This document shows, piece by piece, positions 53,221 through 60,986 of a stretch of 64,000 nucleotides of DNA. This DNA is from CAJQLB01 sp905479065 (GTDB taxonomy: Bacteria; Bacteroidota; Bacteroidia; Flavobacteriales; Flavobacteriaceae). Under the pieces are notes generated by a model, which was not told where the DNA came from, searched no databases, and saw nothing but the letters and a program-made list of their open reading frames with translations. The stretch is taken from contig OX044364.1 of assembly GCA_943846735.1 (NCBI GenBank), positions 2,418,001-2,482,000 of the forward strand, read 5' to 3'. The translations under genes and the position numbers were made by a program. Each line of letters begins with the position of its first letter. The stretch's first letter is position 1.

Positions 53221-54174
53221 ATGAAAAAAACGTTGCTATTACTTTTGTTTCCGATGATAGTTATTTCACAACCAACGATCCAGAAAATTGAGCGTTTAAT
53301 TGCGCAACAAAAATTAAGTGAAGCAGAAATATTAGCGGTTGATTACAATAATCATAACCCACTTGATTTGTCAACTATCGAATTATTGGGAGATGTATAT
53401 GGTCATCAAAAGAAGTGGGATGAAGCCATTATTCAATACAAAAAACTCGTTGACACGGAAAAATTAAATGCTAATTACCAATTTAAGTATGGTGGGGTTC
53501 TTGGTATGAAAGCTTTGACTGTAAATAAATTTAAGGCTTTACCCATTATAAACCAAGCAAAAACTGCGTTCTTAACTGCTGCTAATTTGGACTCAACACA
53601 CATTGAAGTAAGGTGGGCTTTAGTGAAGTTATATATGCAACTTCCGGGGATTGTTGGTGGAAGTAAAAGGAAATCAGTAATCTATGCTCAAGAATTAGAA
53701 AGTCTTTCAAAAGTAGATGGATTATTAGCAAAAGCCTATATCAATGAATATGATAAAAAACCATTAGTAGCAGAGTTTTATTATCAGAAAGCTGTCGAGG
53801 TCGGAGGTTCTCCTCATTGTTACGATAAATTGATAAGTTTTTATTTGTCTTTAGATGAGTTTAATAAGGCAATACTGACTATTGAGGACGCTTACAGAAA
53901 ACATCGGCAAAATAACTTAATGTATCAACTCGGTGAATTGTCTTCAATTCATAAAATTGAACTGAATAAGGGAGAGTTAAGCATCAAGAAATTTATTGAT
54001 AATTACTCAAAAGAAGATGTTGTATCTGTTGAGTGGGCATACTTGAGATTAGCACAAATACAGAAATATAATAATAACATACCTGATGCTATAGAAAATG
54101 TCAATAGGGCCTTGCTTATTTGTCCTGATTTTAAAGAAGCAAAAAAAGAAAGAGCATTAATATTGTCACTTTGA
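53221..54174 (+). CDS. Exported TPR repeat protein
   Basis: 317 residues with a signal peptide (MKKTLLLLLFPMIVISQ). The rest is helical with several degenerate tetratricopeptide units, for example around 55-90 (DVYGHQKKWDEAIIQYKKLV), 215-245 and 270-310 (IPDAIENVNRALLICPDFKE). It is probably a periplasmic scaffold; no enzymatic motif was seen. Its neighbours (obg, mpl) give no functional hint. Confidence 0.8.
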   Translation: MKKTLLLLLFPMIVISQPTIQKIERLIAQQKLSEAEILAVDYNNHNPLDLSTIELLGDVYGHQKKWDEAIIQYKKLVDTEKLNANYQFKYGGVLGMKALTVNKFKALPIINQAKTAFLTAANLDSTHIEVRWALVKLYMQLPGIVGGSKRKSVIYAQELESLSKVDGLLAKAYINEYDKKPLVAEFYYQKAVEVGGSPHCYDKLISFYLSLDEFNKAILTIEDAYRKHRQNNLMYQLGELSSIHKIELNKGELSIKKFIDNYSKEDVVSVEWAYLRLAQIQKYNNNIPDAIENVNRALLICPDFKEAKKERALILSL

Positions 54175-54210
54175 ATTTGGAATTTGAACTTTGTTTGGTG
54201 AACTTTGTTT
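54173..54210. repeat. Short direct repeats between the TPR and mpl genes
   Basis: Two adjacent GAATTTG units (54173-54186) are followed by two GAACTTTGTTT units (54186-54196 and 54200-54210). All sit between the TPR stop and the mpl start. Confidence 0.5.
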
Positions 54211-54225
54211 TTGAATAAGCGGCTT

Positions 54226-55581
54226 ATGAATGTACATTTTATAGCTATTGGCGGTGCAGCTATGCACAATCTAGCCATAGCACTTCACAACAAAGGATAT
54301 CAAATAACTGGAAGTGACGATACCATTTTTGACCCTTCAAAATCTAGACTACATGCCAAAGGATTATTACCCAGTAGCTTTGGGTGGTATCCTGAAAAAA
54401 TATCCAGTAATTTAGATGCTATCGTATTAGGGATGCATGCTAAATCAGATAACCCAGAATTAATAAAAGCACAGTCACTCGATTTAAAAATATATAGCTA
54501 TCCAGAATTTTTGTTTGAGCAATCTAAAAATAAAACTCGTGTTGTTATTGGTGGGAGTCATGGTAAGACGACCATTACCTCCATGATTTTACATGTAATG
54601 CATTATCATGGTCAAGATGTGGATTATATGGTTGGTGCTCAATTAAAAGGGTTTGATGTCATGGTAAAACTGACTGATGAAAACGATTTCATAGTGTTGG
54701 AGGGAGATGAGTATTTGAGTTCACCGATTGATAGACGCCCTAAATTTCACTTATATAAACCAAATATTGCTTTGTTAAGTGGTATAGCATGGGATCATAT
54801 CAATGTGTTTCCTACCTACGATAATTATGTAGAGCAATTTAAGATTTTTGTCGATAGTATTGTAGAGGGAGGAAGTATCAATTATAACGAAGAGGATGCA
54901 GAAGTAAAGCAAGTTGTAGAAGCAAGTACAAACACCATAAGAAAAATAGCCTACAAGACTCCTGAGTATAGAGTCTCAAATGGAAGTACCTTACTGGAAA
55001 CATCTGAGGGCTTGTTGCCAGTCGAAATTTTTGGTAAACATAATTTAAATAATCTTGCAGGGGCAAAATGGATTTGTCAACATATGGGAATTGACGAAGA
55101 CGATTTTTATGAAGCAATAGCTACATTTGCGGGAGCGAGTAAACGTTTGGAAAAAATAGCAGAAAGTGATGGTTGTATTGTATTTAAAGATTTTGCACAT
55201 TCACCCAGTAAAGTCGAAGCTACCACTAATGCGGTAAAAGAACAATTTCAAGAACGGCTTTTAGTGGCTTGTTTGGAGTTACACACCTACAGTAGCTTGA
55301 ATGCTGAGTTCTTACAACAATATAAAGGAGCTTTAGATGCAGCAGATATCGCGGTGGTATTCTATTCACCAAATGCCGTTGCTATTAAAAATTTAAAAGA
55401 GGTATCACACGAGCAAATCAAGAATGCTTTTGATAAAAATGATTTAATTATTTACAACAATCCAGTCCTTTTTCAAGAATATTTATTTTCTATGAATTTT
55501 AATGATAAGACACTATTACTTATGAGTTCTGGTGATTATGGCGGTTTGAATTTTAAAGATTTAAAGGAATTGATTAAATAA
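54226..55581 (+). CDS. mpl: Mur ligase, Mpl-type (UDP-MurNAc:L-Ala-gamma-D-Glu-meso-DAP ligase)
   Basis: 451 residues from the ATG at 54226, giving MNVHFIAIGGAAMHNLA at the N-terminus; a TTG seven codons earlier is less likely. Mur ligase signatures: IGGAAM near 9, the ATP loop GGSHGKTTITS near 111, ALLSGIAWDHINVF near 183 and KDFAHSPSKVEAT near 321. Mpl recycles the cell-wall tripeptide onto UDP-MurNAc. MurC is similar, but the HNLAIAL N-terminal form and the free-standing locus favour Mpl. Confidence 0.85.
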   Translation: MNVHFIAIGGAAMHNLAIALHNKGYQITGSDDTIFDPSKSRLHAKGLLPSSFGWYPEKISSNLDAIVLGMHAKSDNPELIKAQSLDLKIYSYPEFLFEQSKNKTRVVIGGSHGKTTITSMILHVMHYHGQDVDYMVGAQLKGFDVMVKLTDENDFIVLEGDEYLSSPIDRRPKFHLYKPNIALLSGIAWDHINVFPTYDNYVEQFKIFVDSIVEGGSINYNEEDAEVKQVVEASTNTIRKIAYKTPEYRVSNGSTLLETSEGLLPVEIFGKHNLNNLAGAKWICQHMGIDEDDFYEAIATFAGASKRLEKIAESDGCIVFKDFAHSPSKVEATTNAVKEQFQERLLVACLELHTYSSLNAEFLQQYKGALDAADIAVVFYSPNAVAIKNLKEVSHEQIKNAFDKNDLIIYNNPVLFQEYLFSMNFNDKTLLLMSSGDYGGLNFKDLKELIK

Positions 55582-55631
55582 AATAATCTTCAAGAAATAA
55601 ACTATTTAGCGTATTAGTGATAATTTTACCC

Positions 55632-57935
55632 TTAAAAATTTATTCTAAAACTTAAATTTGGAGTAAACCCTAAAGATTTTAGCTCAACTTTATCAAAGCT
55701 CTCACGGTCATTTAACGAAAAATAAGTATTGACAATATTTTTATTGTTGGTTATATTCCAAATTGAAAAACCAGCTGTTGCATTGATAGATTTGCCGAAA
55801 TTGAAATTATAAATAGCTGAGACATCAGCTCTCAAGTAGTCATTGTTATTGGAGCTGTTAGGGACGTCGTAATTTATTAAGTTTCCAATTATTGGATTAA
55901 TTTCATTTGGAGCAGTATATGGTTTTCCACTGCGCCAATTCAAACCAAAAGCGAATTTCAGTTTATTCAATGTAAGACTACTCCCCAATTTGAATGCATG
56001 TTTGATATCTAAATTATTTGGAAAGCTATTACCAAAGTTCAGATTTTTAAATGAGTACTTATTTTCACTGATTGAGTAACCGAACCAAGCATTTAAATTT
56101 TGAATTTGTTTACTAACAAGAATATCAATACCCATTATTTTATATTTTCCAACCGCATTTAGATATTGATATTGATTTTGAAATCCTTGACTTCTCGTCG
56201 TGATACCATCAACTTGCTTCATGAATACTTCACCACTAATAAGAAGGCCACGTTTGTTATAATGAAGCCCTATTGAAAACTGTTTGCTTTTTATAATTGG
56301 AATATCCTCATTATTAGATAACACCCAGCGTCGTTTTTCAACGCCTAAAAAATCATTTTGTAAATCGATGATTTGAGAGCTTGTTTGACTTTTTAACTCT
56401 CCGAGTAATTCTAATCTAAAATTAGACAAAAAGCGCTGACTAAAACTAAGTCTTGGTTCAAAATAAAGTTTTGAAAACGTGTCAATGTAATTTGTCCTTA
56501 AACCAAATCGAAATGTTGTTGATTTTAATTTTGAAGAATAAGCTATTTCATTAAATATTGAATGTGTACGGAGCACCTTTTTGATAAGTCGTCTAAAATT
56601 GGGGTTGTTAACATCTTCAAGACTACTAATGCCAATTTCAGAAAATTGATAACCACCAAAATAATTAATGTTATTTGTTGAATTATACGTGAGGTGTAGC
56701 TTGAGGCTCGTGTCTAGAACTTCATTTTCTTGAATTAATTGCTGATTAATGGAAATATCATTATTCAGAGCCTCTAAATTGTAGTGCGATGCTGATAATG
56801 CAAAAGAGGTAGATAATTTGTTATTCCATTTCTTGTGATAAGAAATACCCAAAGCGAGGTTGCGCTGAATAAGCTGACTGTTTAAGAGTTCATCATTTTG
56901 ATTAATATTTGATTCCTCAGTATAATTTAAGGCATTATAGGTGTTGAGTAAACTGAAACGAAGCTGCTCTTTTGGAGAAATATCATAAAGTAACTTTGTC
57001 GAAAGATCATAAAAATAAAATCGTTCATTCTTGGAAATACCACCAGAGTTTGTTAAGTCTGTGTCTTGAAAAATACGTTCGTAATATTCATTATAGGTGG
57101 GAGTTGAAATTAAATCAGTTAAAGAGCGTCTCGCTGAAAGTTGTAGCCCGACATTATTACTTAATTGGGTTTTAAAATAGGCATCACTGTTGATTAAATT
57201 CAGACCGAGTCCGAATGTTTTTTTTGGTTCAATATCATTGGAAGAACGCATATCGATGATACTAGAAATACCATCACCATAAACGGCACTAGTACCATTT
57301 TTTGAAATAATTACATTATCAATTAAATAGGGATTGAAAGCAGAAATAAGACCAAAAAAATGTCCTGATTGATACATTTTTATACCGTCCCATAGGATTA
57401 AATTTTGATCATTAGTACCGCCCCTTATATTGAGATTGGAAATACGTTCATCTGCACTTTCTACACCGGGTAATGTTTGAATGGTTTGAAGAACATCTGG
57501 TTCAATAAGCCCAGGTAAAATACCAAAGCCTTGAGGTTTAATTTGTGTATTGCCATGGGGTTTGATTGAGATGCCTTTTGTCAAGAAATCGGATACTGTA
57601 ATTTCTTCCAGTATTTGAGTTGGAATGTCAATGCTTTTTTTTAAACCTAAGGTAATAATGATTGAGTTTTGTGTTAGAAACTTAAATTTTAATTTTGTCT
57701 CTTTCTCTAGAAACAATAAAACCTCATTCAGGGTGAGGTTTAATTTTGGTTTTTTTACATATTTTGAAATAATATTTTTATCAGCGTATGAAAAAGAAAC
57801 TTGATAGGTTAACTCAATGTTCTTTAAAATGGTAGTGAGTGGAAGTTTTTTTTGATTGGATGTTTGAGAGAAACAAATTGGATTACTCAAAAAGAAAACT
57901 AGAATGACAATAAAAACAAAGTTTTGTTTATTCAC
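55632..57935 (-). CDS. STN-domain TonB-dependent outer-membrane receptor
   Basis: 767 residues. I take the GTG at 57935, which overlaps the fecR stop (GTGAATAA) and begins directly with a signal peptide (MNKQNFVFIVILVFFLSNPI); a TTG at 57971 is the alternative. Residues 30-95 form a secretin/TonB short N-terminal (STN) signalling domain. There is no carboxypeptidase-like domain, so the plug (about 130-235, with LPGVESADERISNLNIRGGT) follows soon after. The barrel runs to an aromatic end (FRINF). With the adjacent FecR and sigma factor it should form a cell-surface signalling and uptake system; the ligand is unknown. Confidence 0.88.
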   Translation of the reverse strand: MNKQNFVFIVILVFFLSNPICFSQTSNQKKLPLTTILKNIELTYQVSFSYADKNIISKYVKKPKLNLTLNEVLLFLEKETKLKFKFLTQNSIIITLGLKKSIDIPTQILEEITVSDFLTKGISIKPHGNTQIKPQGFGILPGLIEPDVLQTIQTLPGVESADERISNLNIRGGTNDQNLILWDGIKMYQSGHFFGLISAFNPYLIDNVIISKNGTSAVYGDGISSIIDMRSSNDIEPKKTFGLGLNLINSDAYFKTQLSNNVGLQLSARRSLTDLISTPTYNEYYERIFQDTDLTNSGGISKNERFYFYDLSTKLLYDISPKEQLRFSLLNTYNALNYTEESNINQNDELLNSQLIQRNLALGISYHKKWNNKLSTSFALSASHYNLEALNNDISINQQLIQENEVLDTSLKLHLTYNSTNNINYFGGYQFSEIGISSLEDVNNPNFRRLIKKVLRTHSIFNEIAYSSKLKSTTFRFGLRTNYIDTFSKLYFEPRLSFSQRFLSNFRLELLGELKSQTSSQIIDLQNDFLGVEKRRWVLSNNEDIPIIKSKQFSIGLHYNKRGLLISGEVFMKQVDGITTRSQGFQNQYQYLNAVGKYKIMGIDILVSKQIQNLNAWFGYSISENKYSFKNLNFGNSFPNNLDIKHAFKLGSSLTLNKLKFAFGLNWRSGKPYTAPNEINPIIGNLINYDVPNSSNNNDYLRADVSAIYNFNFGKSINATAGFSIWNITNNKNIVNTYFSLNDRESFDKVELKSLGFTPNLSFRINF

Positions 57936-58830
57936 TCGATAGGATAATTTTTGATTGCTTAAGTTTCTCAAACTTAATGTTAAGTGGTAAAGTTATTGAT
58001 TTTAGAGCGAGATCTAGATCGTCATGAGCAAAACTTCCTGTAAATTTTTGAGAAGTATCAATTAATTGGTAATCTAGTATGACCTTATACTGTCTCTCAA
58101 ATTCTCTAAAGACAAAGATTAGTGGCATACTTTTAAAATAACTTTGATTATTTTTCCAAGCCGGACTTTTTAAATTTTCTTTATCTGTTGCGATAATTTC
58201 TCCATTAAGCAATAAAAACGAATCTCCTGACATTAATAGTTGATCTGTGTCGTTACAATTAACATTCACTGACCCTTCGTAGCACATAACTTCAAACAAA
58301 CCATCCCGATGCTTAACATTAAATTCTGTTCCTAATACTGTAATTGTCCCCGTGCTAGTTCTTACATTAAATTTAGCCCCTTTTGAGACTTTGAAATAAG
58401 CTTCGCCTTCTAGTTTTATGTCGCGGTTATTTCCCCAATTATTTTTATTAAATGACACGTCTGTCTTCGAATTTATCAAAACATGTGATGCGTCTGGCAA
58501 TATAACTGAGGTTTTCTCGGCAATTGAGGTTGATATTCTAGTGTCAAGAGAACCGATGTAGGTGTAAATCCCCAGTCCAATTACAACAATAGCTGCAATG
58601 CGAAGGAACTGTCTCGTCCAGCTATTCTTTGATCTAAATTTTGTAGGATTGATGCTTTGGTTAATCTTCTCGAAAGTACTGTCACTATTAAATGAGGGAA
58701 TTTGAAAAGCTTTGATACTTTCAGACAACTTCATCAGTTCATCTGCATCATCTAACTTATGAAACAGCTTGAATTCCTCAGAACTAAGTTCATTGTCTAG
58801 CCATTTTTTTATGAGCTCCTCTCGTTTCAT
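57928..58830 (-). CDS. FecR family anti-sigma factor
   Basis: 300 residues. A short cytoplasmic region (1-75) should hold the sigma factor, one transmembrane helix lies at about 76-93, then the periplasmic FecR domain (about 105-200; LPDASHVLINSKTDVSF and GEAYFKVSKGAKFNVRTSTG) and a C-terminal STN-like DUF4974-type domain (about 235-298). It transmits the signal from the TonB receptor to the sigma factor. It lies between them and overlaps the receptor gene by 8 nt. A candidate sigma-dependent promoter precedes it. Confidence 0.92.
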   Translation of the reverse strand: MKREELIKKWLDNELSSEEFKLFHKLDDADELMKLSESIKAFQIPSFNSDSTFEKINQSINPTKFRSKNSWTRQFLRIAAIVVIGLGIYTYIGSLDTRISTSIAEKTSVILPDASHVLINSKTDVSFNKNNWGNNRDIKLEGEAYFKVSKGAKFNVRTSTGTITVLGTEFNVKHRDGLFEVMCYEGSVNVNCNDTDQLLMSGDSFLLLNGEIIATDKENLKSPAWKNNQSYFKSMPLIFVFREFERQYKVILDYQLIDTSQKFTGSFAHDDLDLALKSITLPLNIKFEKLKQSKIILSSE

Positions 58831-58847
58831 TTCAGTGTGATATCAAA

Positions 58848-58880
58848 TATTAAACAGATAAGTTTTAAAAACTCCTACCT
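58848..58880 (-). promoter_or_regulatory. Candidate ECF-sigma promoter of fecR-TonB receptor
   Basis: On the minus strand AGGTAGGA (58873-58880), 16 nt, then TGTTTAATA (58848-58856), ending 17 nt before the fecR start. The same two blocks with the same spacing stand before the divergent lipoprotein gene (59441-59473). The layout fits -35 and -10 elements of an ECF sigma factor. Confidence 0.65.
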
Positions 58881-58882
58881 AA

Positions 58883-59398
58883 TCAAATTTCTTTTATAGT
58901 TTTTCTCAATTTTTTTAAGGCACCATAAATTCTTTTTTCAACAGCTTTTTGAGAAATTCCAAGTAAAGAAGCAATTTCTTTGTGCTTTTTACCGTCAATT
59001 CGATTTAATAAAAATGTGGTGCGTTGAATTTCAGATAAATTAGACAAGGCATGTTGTAATTTTCTCATGTACTCATCACTTTCCAAAATAAATTCAGGCG
59101 TTTCATGAGTGTAATTTTTATGTGATAATTTTTGGTATTTGAGAACTACTTTTTTGTGTGCGGTAGCATTTAAAGTGGCGTTGTTTGCTACTGTAAATAA
59201 AAAAGATTTTGCTTTTGAGGGAGTTATTTTTCCACAATTTTCCCAAAGTTTAACAAAAGCATCTTGAACTTGGTCTGCTGGGCTGTAAGATTCCCCAAAT
59301 TTGTAATATAAAAAATTATGAAGATCTTTGGAGTGCCTTTTAAAAATTGCAGAAAATAATGTTTCATCACAAATATTTTCTTTTAAGTCATCGTTCAT
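58883..59398 (-). CDS. ECF RNA polymerase sigma factor (FecI-like)
   Basis: 171 residues with region 2 (DLHNFLYYKFGESYSPADQV and QDAFVKLWEN, about 25-55) and region 4 (LSEIQRTTFLLNRIDGKKHK then EIASLLGISQKAVEKRIYGA, about 115-165). Regions 1.1, 1.2 and 3 are absent, as in ECF factors. It is followed by fecR and the TonB receptor on the same strand. Its own promoter region has a housekeeping-type TAnnTTTG box rather than the AGGTAGGA motif seen before fecR and the lipoprotein gene. Confidence 0.94.
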   Translation of the reverse strand: MNDDLKENICDETLFSAIFKRHSKDLHNFLYYKFGESYSPADQVQDAFVKLWENCGKITPSKAKSFLFTVANNATLNATAHKKVVLKYQKLSHKNYTHETPEFILESDEYMRKLQHALSNLSEIQRTTFLLNRIDGKKHKEIASLLGISQKAVEKRIYGALKKLRKTIKEI

Positions 59399-59417
59399 TT
59401 GAGAAAATTTGATACCA

Positions 59418-59425
59418 CAAAAGTA
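59418..59425 (-). promoter_or_regulatory. Candidate housekeeping -7 box for the sigma-factor gene
   Basis: Minus-strand TACTTTTG matches TAnnTTTG, 19 nt before the sigma-factor start. A -33 TTG is not evident. Confidence 0.38.
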
Positions 59426-59440
59426 GAAAAAGAACTTTAC

Positions 59441-59473
59441 AGGTAGGACATTTAAAGAAATAATTGTTTAATA
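59441..59473 (+). promoter_or_regulatory. Candidate ECF-sigma promoter of the surface lipoprotein
   Basis: AGGTAGGA (59441-59448), 16 nt, then TGTTTAATA (59465-59473), ending 24 nt before the ATG at 59498. Identical in both blocks and in spacing to the site before fecR, on the opposite strand. Confidence 0.65.
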
Positions 59474-59497
59474 ATAAATCAAGAGATATATCATTTT

Positions 59498-60832
59498 ATG
59501 AGTATTAAGATGTATAAAATTATAATTGTAACTTTTTTTGTCCCTATAACATTACTTACTTGTCAAGATGAAATTGTTGAAATTTCAGAAACTAATGAAG
59601 AGTCTGTTATTATACCAAACTCTACATTTGTATCGTCAATGCAATCAACTGTAACAAATGATGGTTCAGTAGACGACATTATGGATGATGCCGACTGTTT
59701 TTCAGTTGATTTACCTGTTACCGTATTGGTAAATGATCTCTCTATTACCATAAATACTCTCAGCGATCTTCAGCTTATTGAAGATATCTATAATGAGTTT
59801 GATACAGACGAAGATAGCCTAGAATTTTCATTTCCCATTACAATTATTTTGTATAACTATGAAAATATAGTCATTCAAAATCAGACAGAATTAGTAGCCT
59901 TTACAGCTGATTGTGACAACTTGGTAACTGATTTGAATCAATGCATTGATTTTCGATATCCGATATCATTTTCTATTTACAATACAGAATTCCAAATTAC
60001 TGAGACAATTTTTTTTGAGAATGATGAAACCCTATATTACTTCTTAGACTCTATTCAAGAGACTACTGAAGAAAATGTCTTAGCTAGCTTGAATTTTCCT
60101 GTAACCATGGTGTATACAGACGGAAGTATAATTGATGTCTTTACTAATCAAGAGTTAGAAAATGTGATTAATGAAGTGGGGAATGATTGTGACAATGATA
60201 GTTTGTCTTTGGGGTGTATAGAGGTGAGTACTATTTCTTTATGTGATGAAAATAATGATGGCTATGAAGTATTTAATTTATATGATGGATTAAATACATT
60301 GGATACCTGTACTTCCACTATCATTGTGAGTTTTTATGAGTCTCAAAATGACGCAGAAAACGGCAATAATCCCATCACAAATACTACGGCTTACACGAAT
60401 AACACACTTTTTCAAATTATTTACGTTAGAGTTGAAAATGGAGAAAATTCAACAGAATATGACATTTTAGAGATAAATCTTAATTTAGAGTCATGCAATG
60501 ATAACGATTGCACAAAAGAAGAACTTGACGCAAAACTATTAGAAGATCCTTGTTATTGGGAGCCTGAGACGTTTAACGGGAACGATGACTATGACGACTA
60601 CACATTTGATTTTAATGAAGGTACTCTTAATGTTGATGCAGAGGGATATATCTATTATGGTCAGTGGTCTTCATCTCAAGCATCTGATGGTGCCGTAACG
60701 ATAACCATAAGTGATTTGGAGAATAATATTGCTAATTTTAATGGAGATTGGCTCGTTATTGAGTGTGAGCCTGAAAAAATTGTTTTATCTAACGGAGTTG
60801 ATGAAATTATGTTTGAGCAAGAATGTCAATAA
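59498..60832 (+). CDS. Cys-rich, internally duplicated surface lipoprotein next to sigma/FecR/TonB genes
   Basis: 444 residues, acidic and probably a lipoprotein: hydrophobic residues 6-21 lead to Cys22 (ITLLTC). Residues 67-139 and 149-231 are two copies of a module that starts and ends with Cys and holds two beta units each, of the form [FLY]P[VI][TS] then a polar strand (LPVTVLVND, FPITIILYN, YPISFSIYN, FPVTMVYTD). Residues 240-333 resemble a repeat seen in Bacteroidota adhesin-like proteins (SFYESQNDAENG, then IYVRVE). Residues 338-444 look like a small lipocalin-like barrel with paired Cys. No enzyme motif was seen. The divergent gene order and shared promoter motif suggest it works with the TonB receptor. 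Confidence 0.75.
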   Translation: MSIKMYKIIIVTFFVPITLLTCQDEIVEISETNEESVIIPNSTFVSSMQSTVTNDGSVDDIMDDADCFSVDLPVTVLVNDLSITINTLSDLQLIEDIYNEFDTDEDSLEFSFPITIILYNYENIVIQNQTELVAFTADCDNLVTDLNQCIDFRYPISFSIYNTEFQITETIFFENDETLYYFLDSIQETTEENVLASLNFPVTMVYTDGSIIDVFTNQELENVINEVGNDCDNDSLSLGCIEVSTISLCDENNDGYEVFNLYDGLNTLDTCTSTIIVSFYESQNDAENGNNPITNTTAYTNNTLFQIIYVRVENGENSTEYDILEINLNLESCNDNDCTKEELDAKLLEDPCYWEPETFNGNDDYDDYTFDFNEGTLNVDAEGYIYYGQWSSSQASDGAVTITISDLENNIANFNGDWLVIECEPEKIVLSNGVDEIMFEQECQ

Positions 60833-60865
60833 CATATTTCTTTATAGAATAATTCTTGTAAATGT

Positions 60866-60903
60866 TTCATAAAGGCCTTCAATTTAATGAAGGCCTTTAT
60901 GAA
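60866..60903. terminator. Strong hairpin downstream of the lipoprotein gene
   Basis: TTCATAAAGGCCTTC (60866-60880) pairs perfectly with GAAGGCCTTTATGAA (60889-60903) across an 8-nt loop. It is 33 nt after the lipoprotein stop and before ffh. The T-run after it is weak. Confidence 0.6.
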
Positions 60904-60986
60904 TTCAGTAGATTTTATACAATTCGAAGTATCAATAATACACTTCAAATTGTTAAATTTGCAATTCTTAAAATTAGATAAAAAAT

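Noticed and set aside
57936..57971. TTG start for the TonB receptor
   Set aside because: It adds 12 polar residues before the signal peptide and a longer overlap with fecR. The GTG at 57935 gives a normal signal peptide.
58883..58890. AGGTAGGA near fecR as a ribosome-binding site
   Set aside because: The motif is 42 nt from the start codon, too far for ribosome binding, and it pairs with a second block at the same spacing in both copies.
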